In this document: piece after piece, positions 35,677-47,905 of the stretch
Position numbering within the stretch: position 1 is the stretch's first letter
How the letters are laid out: every line of letters starts with the position of its first letter
Made by a program: the position numbers and the translations under genes
Assembly: GCA_023512835.1 (NCBI GenBank)
Contig: CM042090.1
Span: forward strand, 10,013,343 to 10,077,342
Reading direction: 5' to 3'
Length of the DNA stretch: 64,000 bases
Source: Taxillus chinensis
Lineage: Eukaryota; Streptophyta; Magnoliopsida; Santalales; Loranthaceae
Notes under the pieces: model-generated
Told to the model about the DNA's origin: nothing
What the model saw: the letters and a program-made list of their open reading frames with translations, nothing else
The model's database searches: none

Positions 35677-37736
35677 CCGAGAGACCACAGGCTCAGATGT
35701 ATGTGGGCGTTCAGAAAGCCGCCAATTGTTCGGGTGTTTTCATTTTTGAAAAAATGCCACTAGACAGTTGCATGCCGTGATGTCCATTCATTGAAAAACA
35801 CCCAATGAATGCATGCCAGTGCCACGCTCGTTTCATTTTATTTTATGGATTGTGTTATTTTGTTTCCATTTCAGAACTTTTAAAAATAATAATAAATATA
35901 TAAATGTTATTTCCATCACCGTTTCAATAAAATATTTGTCTAGTCTGATTAAATTACAAAATTTCAGTAAAAATATTATTTATGTTTGAAACATATTGTT
36001 TTAGAGTTGAGACTTGAGAGATGGGGCGTGAAAGATTTTCAAAAAAATAAAGTATGGACTTAAAACTCATTTTACTTGAAAATATGATAAATTGATAATA
36101 TTTGTTGGCTACTTCATCCAGTTATCGCATATACCCCTTTTATTGTTATATATAGATATATATATATATATATTAAAATTAATATTTTAGTAGAATAACC
36201 AACAAGAGAATATTTCTCCAAATCAGTTTTTTTAATTTTAAAAACATGTTTTCCAATCTAAATTGGAAAAACATTATTGTCAGACGCATTGTTCCGTCAA
36301 GTATAAAATTTAAAGGGGAGAAAAACAACAAACAACGTTGCTTTACAAAAAAAACGGAAGTCTCAAAGAGGTGGAGGAAACTTTAGTATAATTAGAATCC
36401 AATGGGAATCTTTAAGAAACACCCTGCTCAAGGAACATCTTTACCCGTTCAAAGAATGCTGCTTGTACCCATAAAATATGTGCCTTTTTAGGGCAAATTA
36501 TATGATATTATTTATTTCAGATCCTTTTTCCATGTGAATGCATGTGAAAATTTTATACATATATGCCAAAAAAATCGTAATAACTCATGACAATTTCATA
36601 TTTCCATGTGAACTCTTGGCCCTAATTAAATTTAACTCCACTGAGAAAAAAATTTGACGCATTTATTTTCACAAGAAAAAATCTATTTGTAAGTTTATTT
36701 TGTACAAATTTCTACGGGCACTTGACATGATAGTATTTTATTGACTTAATAATTTAATCAACTCCACCCCGTAATTTTGATCCGAATCAATAAAATACTG
36801 TTACGACAAGTTTGATTTATGCAAAAGAGACTTATATATAATGTTCTTCTTTTCACGGTACTTCAAAATGGCCAATAATCTCTTTTAATTATAAAATTGC
36901 AAGATTTTTTTAATAGGATTACCAAAAAATATAATTTTTAAATAAATATATATAGTATATTTTTTTATTTTGGCCATCACAGTTTAATCAATATTTTAAA
37001 CCCTTACTTTTCTTATGTTTTATTTCCAAAATAAAATAAATTTTATATAATATTGAGTGATAATGCTTTATAAAAGATAAATTGTGTGATCAGATCATAT
37101 ATCATACGTGGGGGTATTGTATAATTTATATCTTTCTTGCATGTGCGGTAGATATGGCCGCATCCATAATTGAATTGTATATCCTATTTCTGTTTTATCG
37201 GCTCTAGGGATTATAATCTAGCATTGGATTCATGACATCTTCATGACCTGCTGCATGACTCGTAGACGTAAGTAGAGGAGGAGGGTCTCTTGCGCCGAAC
37301 CCACCACAATCAAAAGCCACGAGACCGTTATTCAAGTTATGATTAGGCTTATAATTAATAATAATAATAATAATAATAAGGCAAGACATTAGTAAAACGA
37401 CACAAACCTACAGTGGTCAGTGGGCTGTGGATAGAATAAAGGAAGGCATCATCAATTGCCACCCTTTAACTATGAACGGGCTTGAAGTGCGGGCCCTTTA
37501 TAATTTAAAAGTAAAAGAAAAAAGGAAAAAGAAACCAGCATGCGTAAAGATCAAAAACTAATAATTACGTAAATGGAATGTGAAGTGCAATATTATTTTT
37601 TATTTTTTATTTTTTATTTTTAATTTTAAAAAATAAAATTTTTAATATATATATTTCCTAATAATTATAATTATTTTTAAATTATAATTAGCGATTGAAT
37701 GCACTAGCCAATCGGCGTTGACGGAAAGCCTCATGA

Positions 37737-38226
37737 CTAGGCTGTAAATAAACAAAATGTGTTTACGAATAAGCTTGCGTTTGGCTTGGTAAAATATTGT
37801 TTATATTTATTTGTTAAGGAATAATACCGTTTGTGAATAATTCGCGAGCACTATAGTTATATTCATGAACATGCTCGCAAATGTTCACAAACAAGTGTTC
37901 ACGAATAGTTCGCGAATATCGTTAGTATTCATCAAAGTTATTTGTAAACGAAAAATTAACAAATCAATATAAAAGTTATTTTGTTATATATAAATGTATT
38001 TTTATTAAATATGATTTAATAAGTATATATTTTTATATTGTTATTAAATAAAAAAATATATATTAATTAATTAATTTATTATTATTATTATAATATTTTT
38101 ATGAATTATATATAATAATTGTAGAATTTTTTTTCATAATTTTTTTTAAATTTTATAATTATGTAATAAATAAATACGGTTGGAATAACTTGTTACTCGG
38201 CCTAGTTGGCTTGTAACTCTAAGGTT
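37737..38226. mobile_element. Probable MITE with AGGCTGTAA-type ends
   Basis: The left part reads TAGGCTGTAAATAAAC followed by GCTTGCGTTTGGCTTGG, and the interior has many TTCGCGAA/TTCACGAA words. The right end, read in complement, is TAGAGTTACAAGCCAACTAG. This resembles a widespread plant MITE type with GGGCTGTAAACGAGCC ends. The inverted match is weak and no duplication was identified. Confidence 0.4.
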
Positions 38227-39249
38227 AGGTTGCGTGGAAGAAGCCAGCTGTCATTGGATCCAATTCCATGTGCAATCACGTGCACCGACGCGTGGCTTGG
38301 ATTGGGTGCATTCAATGTTACAAGTGGGGGGAGACTACGTGGGGGCATCGCGTAACTCTGCCAATCGCTGTGTCAGTCACCACCGCGCAGTGCCAACTGC
38401 CAAGCCAAAAACACACATGGTAGACAGATACGAGTTCGGACTAATCGCAAATTCTAATTGTCATTCATTCCGTGCCGCCGTGTTAGTTACCCATTTAACA
38501 GAAATTGATGCTCCGTCAATAAATAATATAACTTTCACGTATGCCAACATCAAAAGGAGGATCACATGCATCAAGAGTTTAGTTTAGTTGAGTGGCACGA
38601 GTTGGATTTTCATTTGTGTCAGTAACTTGCATCTATTAATTATGTGTTTCATAGGCGGGCAGGTGAGGACCCAATAAACACACTCACACGAATGAAAACT
38701 TATATCCAAATTTAGAAAACATCTAAATTGTGAATTTCAAAGGTGTAAAAGTTCCAATTGTAAAACATATATGATCTATATGGGGTGATTGCAATAGAAA
38801 CACGTGGAACTAATAAGTCTGAAAATTAAGAGTGAATCTTGGTCAATTCAATCGGTTTATACGATATTTTAAAATCAAATCAATGACCTTTAATTTGAAA
38901 AAATAATAAAACAAAAATGGTCAATAAAAGTAAAAAAACATCCGTTCAATTTGTTATAAGTTTTCGATTCAATTAATTATTATTTGACTACCATTAACGT
39001 TCAATCAAAAACAACCAAAGTGAAAAATGACAGTTTAATAATTTTATAAAGTACATCAACTAGATACTATACAAATAAATATGAAATTACTATGGACAAC
39101 CTATTTATTATTGACACCCTTCATTTGTCCATTAATGTTTGCGCATATGCATTGATGTTGATTTTTTATATTGAGAAGTTGTCTCACATGGATGAAAAAG
39201 GAAGAAGCCAATGAGGTTAATAAAGTATAGCAGACTCATAAATGTTACA

Positions 39250-39530
39250 GCGTGTTTTAAAGCCATGCGAGATGATATAACGAGCCTAAAACGAACAATA
39301 ATGTGATATGCAAATCGAAGCTCAGCTCCACATCTCCCATGGTTATCACGCAATCATGGCAAACTCGTCGCACCTCAATCCTACCTCCCACCGGAGACTC
39401 TACGACTAAGTATCTCTCTGCCTCAACACATATTAACCCCAAGCCATCCACTATAAGCTAACAATAAAAGAACGTGATGCACCCGTATCGAAAAGAGCAT
39501 AAGCAAGCACGCGGGAGATCAAAAGAGTAA
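39250..39530 (-). mobile_element. Ty3/gypsy aspartic protease relic
   Basis: On the minus strand one frame gives AYALFDTGASRSFI, containing the aspartic protease active site DTGAS. After a frameshift it continues with ERYLVVESPVGGRIEVRRVC and then HDCVITMGDVELSFDLHI, matching the downstream part of plant Ty3/gypsy pol proteases. No reverse transcriptase or integrase is present nearby. It is a short, frameshifted relic. Confidence 0.65.
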
Positions 39531-40067
39531 CTCTAACAGATTTGCACCTTAGCCAAATTCTAACACTTTTGTGACAAATTCATGGACGAATTTGAATTTG
39601 CAAAAGTTGATATTGTGTTTGTAAGTGACTTAGGTGGAAACAAAACACAAATGAATTTTTTGAATATATATTACATTATATTTAGTTGATTCAATCACCG
39701 AATTGGCTAAAATGTAAATTAATCTTAATATATTAGATTTTCAACATTTTAAATCAAATAAACCAATTTAATTATAAAAATCACATTTTTTTGGTCTGTA
39801 TGATTCAACTTGGCTTGGTTTATTGATTTAGATCGGTTTTTAACCACCACTACTGAAAGCTCAACATATATTATTATATAATATTTTATGATAAATAAAA
39901 TCTAGCAAATAAAATATAATAAATCCTAACCCTAATAAGGACAATGATGAAGAACAAAGATGTGAAGCACAATAGCATATAAATTTTATTATTATAAATA
40001 TTACTTATATCAAGTGTACGGATAATGCATAATATTCACAGTGAGACTACCATACATATGCATAGTT

Positions 40068-40069
40068 TA

Positions 40070-40156
<87 letters not shown>
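40068..40156. repeat. Compound (GT)n(AT)n(AG)n microsatellite
   Basis: Three dinucleotide runs in succession, each 16 bases or more. Confidence 0.95.
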
Positions 40157-40160
<4 letters not shown>

Positions 40161-41354
40161 CCAACTTCTTATCATAAGAACTTTTAATTTGAACTGATAG
40201 ATCAATATTCAATGATTTAGATTAGACTTTTATTTAACTATAGTTCAATCACGGTAACAGAACTATACTTAAATAAAAATATAATATGAATAATTAGTTG
40301 CAGCATCTAATGGCCCAGATTAAAGTTTTCACAGTATATTAACTTTTTATTATAGCAAAACTTTGTCTATGTTTATTATATATATTATATTTCCAAAATT
40401 CAAAGCATTGAATTTGGTTAAGTGATTCTTCATGCCTACAAACGAAAGGTTTACAAAAATATTATATACATATATATATTACATTGGAACATCTATTGGC
40501 TATCTATATGTATTTTTTGGTTAATTCAAAGAGTTAGCTTAACAAAAATACATAAAAATCATACTTTTAAAACTTTTTATTATAACTAAAATTTTAACAA
40601 AATAAACAGTAACTCTCTAGATTTGACCCAATACTACTTACTCTATATTTATGTAAATATTATATTTTTCTTCATCACGTTTACTTTTCTATTTTTTTTC
40701 TCACACCATATTTACTCTTGATTCAAAAGAATAAATAAATATTTTAAAATGATAATTTAATTAATAAATAGTTAAAATAGAAAATCTTAAAAGTGAGCTT
40801 TAAAAATGAAATTTGTTAAAAAAATACTTTTAGATATTTTAAAGAACTAAATTTAGAGAAGTTGTCGTGAATGTTCCGGATCATACTCTTTTCATTTATA
40901 ACATCTTGTTGTTATGTACTGATAGTATATTTTAATTTGTTAATTTTTCTTTAATTTAATGTGTTTTTGTGTTAAATCTTTCATAATTTAATAATATTTT
41001 TAAAATTTATATTTGTACTGAATTTCATTTTAATATTAGTCTTATTTTAAATATATAAATTAATATGTTTAATATATATAAATTTTAAGATGGTTATAAA
41101 AAATTATTATAATTAAGAGTTTATAAAATATATTTACTTCAAATTAATAAAATCGATGATAGCATGTGTAGAAAAGAGAAGACAGATGGAAGAAAATAGA
41201 AAACGAAAAAGAATACAATTTCAACAAATGTGATACCGTGCCCTATATGGTTTAATTAAATCATATACTTTTAACTTCTTCCATTTATTTTTAACCATAC
41301 ATACACTATAGTTTTACGCTCTTGCTATGACTCTCACTGTCTGCATATATTATA

Positions 41355-41370
41355 TTATATTATATATACG
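41355..41370 (+). promoter_or_regulatory. Candidate TATA box of the beta-galactosidase gene
   Basis: TATATTATATATACGCGCC lies about 145 bases before the start codon. A CG-containing segment follows, and then a GA-rich leader (41470-41508) without upstream ATGs, which suits a core promoter. Position only; no expression data. Confidence 0.4.
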
Positions 41371-41509
41371 CGCCTCATTAGTCTGAAACAACGCTGGCTC
41401 ATCTCTCCGCAGTGTCGGTGACCTCTGGTTGTCACGGTGTGAACTGGGGAGCACCAATACGGAGCTTTTACAGAGAGAGAGGGAGACAGAGGGGGAGAGA
41501 GGGAGCGAG

Positions 41510-44500
41510 ATGGGGATTGGTTCAGCCTCAGCGCCGACTACGTGTCTGGTGTTTTGCTTGGCAGTGGCTCTGAGCTCACAATTGATTCAATGTAGCGTCA
41601 CATACGACAAGAAGGCCATAATCATCAACGGACAGAGACGGATTCTGATGTCCGGCTCCATACATTACCCCAGAAGCACGCCCGAGGTAAAACACGAATT
41701 CTTTTGTTCGCACTATGTGCTTTCTTCGAGAAAATGGGTGAATTCGGAAACCTGTTTTGCAGATGTGGGAGGGTCTGGTGGAGAAGGCGAGAGACGGAGG
41801 CCTGGACGTTGTTGATACCTACGTGTTTTGGAATGGACATGAGCCGACTCGCGGAAGTGTACTTCACTTGATCACCTGTCCCTCAATTCTATGGCATGGT
41901 CTTAGATATAATCCTACCTGACTTGGGTTTGATTTTGTTTTTGTTTCTTTTGTCTGGGTGTCAATTTTAGTACTACTTCGAGGGGAGATACGACTTGGTG
42001 AGATTCATAAGGACGGCGCATAAGGCGGGTCTCTATGTGAATCTCCGCATTGGACCATATGTTTGTGCCGAATGGAATTTTGGGTAACTTTTATTTTTTT
42101 TTTTATTTTTTTTAATAATGTAGATCTAATTGTTTTATATGATGGTAATGGGATTGGGGAATTTTGTAGGGCGTTTGGGAGCTTATTTCGACTCAAAGAG
42201 TTGTTTATAAACATTAAGGGGTTTGGAGAGCTCGTTTTGGTGTAGAAATTTAAAATTAAAACAAGCTCCCTAAACACCCACTTTGTATGGCCTGTAGCCC
42301 GAATGTTTGATTTTTAAAGGAAAACACTGTTCATATTAACAATATGTTTCGTTGTTACTTGTGAAGGGGATTTCCTGTTTGGCTAAAATTTGTCCCAGGC
42401 ATCAGCTTCAGAACAGACAATGAGCCTTTCAAGGTCCTAACTTCTCATTTTCTGGAAGCTACAGAAAACCTACTGTTGAATTTCTGGATTTAAGAGTGGA
42501 CTAGTGAAGAGCCCTTTATTCATCGGAAGTAGTAGTCTTATTTATTATTTGTTTTAATATATATTATTGCAGAACGAAATGCAAAGATTTGTCAAAAAGA
42601 TTGTCCAAATGATGAAAAATGAACAGCTATTTGAGTCACAGGGTGGCCCCATCATCTTCTCTCAGGTATCATTTTTTATGGGCCTTTTATCTTTTGTACT
42701 CGATGTTCAGAAGAGTTGAGTTATTAATTTCTGGGTGTGGGGTAATCATATTTCGTCTGGCCGAACTAAACTACTAAAGTAGAAAACCAGGCTCTGATTA
42801 ATTTTCTCGGGTGCAGATTGAGAACGAGTACGGGCGACAGGCACATCTATTTGGACCTGCGGGGTATGCATACATGACATGGGCTGCCAATATGGCTGTT
42901 GGACTGGGAACTGGGGTTCCATGGTTGATGTGCAAAGAAGAAGATGCCCCAGATAGTGTGGTATGTGGGCAAGTCTTTGCTTGGTTTGGATTTTATTGTA
43001 TAACATGTTTAAAAAAAATCCTAAAACGTGTCAACAGTTCCATATGTTATATAATACTCGAAGCTCTGAAGAATCCGCACATATATTGGCTGTTACATTC
43101 ATTGGTGATAAAAGTAATGGAAAGGATAAAGGTCTAAAGTGCAATCAAACCTTTGTCTGGAAGTTGAATGAATTTGTTTCCCTAAAAAACTAATTTCATT
43201 GAGAGATTTTAATCATGTGCTGGTTAATGGGAACAGATTAACACATGCAATGGTTTTTATTGCGACAAATTTTCTCCAAACACGGCCTTCAAACCAATGA
43301 TGTGGACAGAGGCTTGGAGTGGCTGGTAAAATTAGTTGGCAATTTTCCCTAGATACATTGAATGTACTATCATGATATCTTTGTTCACACTTCACTTCTG
43401 CCTTCGACAATACTTTGTAGGTTCACTGAATATGGTGGGGCAATTGTTCACCGACCAGTTCAGGATTTGGCATTTGCTGTTGCTCGTTTCATACAAAAGG
43501 GAGGATCCTATGTTAATTATTACATGGTTTGTTATTATTATTTTTTACATGGCTAATCCAACGAATACTAAATTCATACCGTTATACCCATTTCAGATAG
43601 ACTGAAAAGTTTACCATTGAAACAGTATCATGGAGGCACCAATTTTGGTCACACTGCTGGAGGACCTTTCGTCACTACCAGTTATGACTACGACGCTCCC
43701 CTTGATGAATATGGTGAGCTAATTGGTGGGATAAAAACTGTTGTAAACCATTCCAACTTGATGCTGCTGCATCCTCCTGTTATAAATTTGGCACCAAATT
43801 GTTTGCGGAGGCCATGAATCAGAAATTTAAATTCTATGCCTGGAAAGAGTATGTTGATCTGTCTGTAAAAATGCCTCTAAACAGTTTCACTGCCTTAATT
43901 TGATTAGGTTTGATCCGGCAGCCTAAATATGGTCATTTGAAGGAGCTTCACAGGTCTATTAAAATGTGTGAGCAAGCTTTAGTTTCAGCTGACCCCATTG
44001 TTACGGCTTTAGGGAACTCCCAGCAGGTTTTCCCCTCTATAAGGCTTCTGTAATCTGATGCAACTTTGTATTGTTCACTGAGCTGGTGTTTTGTGGCTTT
44101 ACAGGCACATGTATATTCTGCAGAGGGAGTTTGTTCAGCTTTCCTATCAAACTATGATACTACGTCTTCTGCCAAAGTGACTTTTAAGAACAGACACTAT
44201 AGTTTGCCTCCCTGGTCCATTAGCATTCTTCCTGATTGCAAAAATGTAGTATTTAATACTGCAAAAGTAAGTGACTTGTAAGAGTTTATTTCTATACATA
44301 GCCTAGAAAATGTTTGTTACAGAGCCTTATTTTCTCCTTATTTATATCACCCTGGAAAAATTTTCAGAAACATAGCTGCTTACCCTATCTTTGCGACAGG
44401 TCGGTGCTCAAACTTCACAGATGGAAATGCTGCCAACTGATGCTAGAATGTTCTCTTGGGGAAAGTACAGTGAAGATATTTCTTCACTGGATGACAGTTC

Positions 44501-46407
44501 ATCAATCACTGCTTTTGGACTCTTGGAGCAGATAAATGTGACTAGGGATGCTAGTGATTATCTGTGGTACAAAACCAGGTATGGTAGCATTTCTGCTCCA
44601 ATATTTACCTCTTGAAGGGGGCTCTATCTACATGTAAACTTGCCCTAGGTTGCTTTGCATATGGCAAGTCACCTCGTAAATATCATTTAACATTTCGCTT
44701 GTGATAATTTACAGTGTTTACATTGATCCATCTGAACGATTCCTGCAAGAGGGGAACCCTCTTACTCTTAAAGTACAGTCATCGGGTCATGCTTTGCATG
44801 TGTTTATAAATGGACAGCTTGCAGGTACCTACTTAAAATTGTTCTTTCAAGAAGGTCTAGTTATTATAAACAGCCTTTGTCTGCAATGAATATAATCACA
44901 TTTTATAGGTTCTGCCTCTGGGACAAGGGAAAATAGGCGATTCATGTTTTCAGGAAAGACCAATTTTAATGCCGGAGCAAATACAATTGCACTACTGAGT
45001 GTTGCTGTTGGATTACCAGTACGTTTATGAAATGCTTAAGTTTGCCGATTGAGCCCATAATTTTATTTAATTATATCTATTGACTTGGGTTAATTTAATT
45101 TAAGAATGTGGGCTCCCATTTCGAGACTTGGAATACTGGACTCCTGGGTCCAGTTGCACTCTATGGACTTAACCAAGGAAAGCGGGACCTATCCTGGCAG
45201 AAATGGACCTACCAGGTTCTGACATACCAGCTTCCATTATATTTCTTTAAAAAAATTATTTTAGAAAACTTTTCGACTCAAAAACTCAAAAACTATATTT
45301 TTGATGCAGGTTGGACTCAAAGGAGAGGCCATGAATTTAGCTTCTCCAAATAGTGCTCCTTCTGCTAACTGGATACAGGAGTCTTTAATTTCACAAAATC
45401 TGCAGCCACTGACATGGTTTAAGGTTTGTATATGAATAATCCAAGACTTACTGCAAAATAGAGATGAACCATTGATCTTAGGAATTTGATCTACGTTGCT
45501 GAACTTCACAGGCTTTTTTCAATGCTCCTGGAGGAAATGAACCTTTGGCATTGGACTTGGGGCATATGGGGAAAGGGGAGGCATGGATTAACGGCCAGAG
45601 CATTGGAAGATACTGGATCACATCTGCTGTTGGTAATTGCAGTGATTGCCATTATTCAGGCCAGTTCAAGCAGACAAAATGTGAGACTGGTTGTGGGCAA
45701 CTAACCCAACAATGGTAAATTCTCCAGAAACTGGAGCCACTGCTATGACTGTACAGTATATTTTATAAATATTCATATAAAGATTTGCTTCATAAGCCGC
45801 ACCATTTGTTAGTGTACTGTAGTCCTTGATGAAGACTAAATTCCAGGTACCATGTGCCTCGGTCTTGGTTGAAGCCAACCCAAAATCTGTTGGTCCTTTT
45901 TGAGGAAATTGGAGGGGATCCAACTAAGGTTTCTCTTGTGAAGAGAACGGTGTCCAGTATTTGTGGCAGCATTGCTGAATACCATCCAACCATTAAAAAC
46001 TGGCACGTTGAAAGCGATGGATTAGATGAAATAAAGCGCAGACCCAAGCTTCACCTGCAGTGTGGTAATTTCCATTACATTTCTTCTATCAAATTTGCAA
46101 GCTTTGGAACTCCTCTGGGAACTTGTGGGAGCTTCCAGCAAGGACATTGTCATTCTTCCGAATCGTACACCGTCTTAGATAAGGTACAATACTAGTTTGG
46201 TTTTTCTGTAGCCTACATTAAACCTTGAATTGTTTTTGGGAGTTACCATGTTTTATTTGTCTTCATTTATGGGTTTTACAGGAGTGTACAGGGAGGCAAA
46301 GATGCTCAGTGTCCATGTCCATCAGTAACTTTGGGGACCCATGTCCAAGTGTATTAAAACGGTTAGCAGTTGAAGCTGTTTGTGCTCCAGCTCAAGGAAA
46401 AGAATAG
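41510..46407 (+). CDS. Beta-galactosidase, GH35, with C-terminal SUEL lectin domain (BGAL3-like)
   Basis: Nineteen exons join in frame to 847 residues: 41510-41686, 41763-41858, 41971-42083, 42367-42433, 42573-42665, 42817-42960, 43237-43325, 43421-43526, 43626-43713, 43908-44026, 44105-44266, 44400-44578, 44715-44824, 44909-45018, 45105-45215, 45310-45423, 45512-45714, 45847-46183 and 46282-46407. Residues 1-28 look like a signal peptide ending before SVTYD. The GH35 signature [14 protein letters not shown] holds the acid/base Glu186, and WTEAWSGW holds the nucleophile Glu255. YHGGTNFG and [22 protein letters not shown] follow. Residues about 759-840 form a Cys-rich galactose-binding lectin (SUEL) domain, present in only some plant BGALs. 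The family removes terminal beta-galactose from wall galactans and arabinogalactans in the apoplast. Every expected catalytic motif is present. It is close to Arabidopsis BGAL3/BGAL1, but the exact orthologue is not settled. Confidence 0.93.
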
Positions 46408-47905
46408 GCAAAAGGAAAAATTGGTGCTGCTAATAAATGTTGCATTTTAGTCAGTTGGTCACACGGACAAGAAAGAAGCACGGGAAAGAAGAACCGCAGC
46501 AAACACAGGGAAATAGTTGGTTTAATTGAGTCAGTGAAATGGCATTGCTTCTCTACTCATTTTCCAAATGGATAGAAGCTCTAGCAAGCTTCTCAAAGTG
46601 TGTTTTTAATTTATGTAGTGAGATGCTGTAGATGATTGAAATCCTTGATTCTGACGAAGGCAAAAGCTTTCCAGGATCCAAGAAGAGTCCTGCTGTGCGG
46701 TTTGCACAGTGGAATTCTAGCCCCAGACCCGGCCTTTTATCGGGGAGCAGGCACTGGGGGAAGCGAGTTTGTATATATGTGATTTAAATAATTCTGGGGG
46801 GAATGAAATGGAACTTTGGTTTGGTTATTGTTGTTGGCATTGAAGTCCAAAAATTAAGTGATTCTGGGAGAATGATGTTTGGATGCAGTTTTCTAAATGT
46901 ATTTTCTGAATTTAAACACGGAAAATACTTCACCGTAATTTTTATTTCTGGTTTCCAAAAATTAAGTATTTTTAAATGCATAAAAATAAAAATCTCTTTT
47001 GTATGTTTTTAATTTGTGCTCTGTTTTTCGGTGACTCTTTTCCGGTTACCCCTCTATTTCCGGCCACCCTGATAACCTCCCCCTAGTATGTCACCCCTGC
47101 TTCCTCCCCAGCGACGGCCACCCCAAATCTGCAACGACAATCCTCAATCTACAACCACCCCTAGTGACAGTGATCTCCAATCTACAATCTCCCTCTGCGT
47201 GATTCAGTCCGATAACGCCTCTCTTGTGTGATCCGGCAACTTCCACTTCTCCGTGATCCGGCAATGCCCCTGCAAGATCCAGTGATTTGTCTATTTTTTT
47301 AAAAATAATTTTTAATTTTACAGAAAACAGCTTCCAAACAAAAAAATTATTTTTAATTTTTCAAAAAATAATTTTAAAAACAAAAGACAAAAAATACCAC
47401 CAAACATATAATTAACAAAATTACAATTTTAATACTGTGGTTATGACTGCAAATAAAATACAGTCTACACATATTGAAGCTTGAGCAAGAAGACTTCGAC
47501 TCATCCTGTCGCGGCGCAGTCGTAGTCCAGCGAGTTAGATATGAGGCGAAGATGTGATGGTGTTTGATAAAATTTTCGATTGAATCGATGGCCAACACAG
47601 TAAACGAAAATGTGTTCTAAGCCGATTTTTAGAACACTTCATCTGGAATCCCAATCCCACATCGACTTCTACATATATATGGAAGAAAACGTCATCTTTA
47701 AAAAGCAATCAATTTCCTAATCAACATAGATGATATTGTGCACACAGGGCAGGAGCTTATTGGAAGCCATGCAAGTTCAAGAGTATTATGACAAGGCAAA
47801 TCGGAAATCCACAGGAAACAAACAGAATCCCCGCACCACGGTCAAACTAAAAGCATTTATTACTGCATGTAGCATCTTTGCATAGCAAAACCAGAGCTAC
47901 TTCAT
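46408..47905. other. Convergent intergenic region (BGAL 3' end / thioredoxin 3' end)
   Basis: Both flanking genes end here. The first about 350 bases are probably BGAL 3' UTR and the last about 50-100 bases thioredoxin 3' UTR. A candidate MITE lies between. Confidence 0.5.
46876..47406. mobile_element. Candidate MITE with TGTTTGG ends
   Basis: The left end TGTTTGGATGCAGTTTTC and the complement of the right end TGTTTGGTGGTATTTTTTG share an inverted TGTTTGG. A/T-rich arms surround a C-rich core (47040-47280) containing repeats of GTGATCCGGCAA. No target duplication is clear. Confidence 0.35.

Larger units (their letters stand above)
34013..41360. other. Long AT-rich intergenic interval
   Basis: The CYP90C1 3' UTR begins here with a (GT)n/(GA)n run. 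The remainder is AT-rich, with long AT microsatellites and relics listed separately. 38230-38500 is GC-richer and carries several CACGTG/ACGTGG-like words, but no consistent coding frame with start and splice sites. No gene is supported. Confidence 0.5.

Noticed and set aside
38234..38587. 117-codon plus-strand frame in a GC-richer island
   Set aside because: No recognisable domain, no splice context, and the frame crosses ordinary intergenic DNA. The composition could equally be a regulatory or unique spacer segment.
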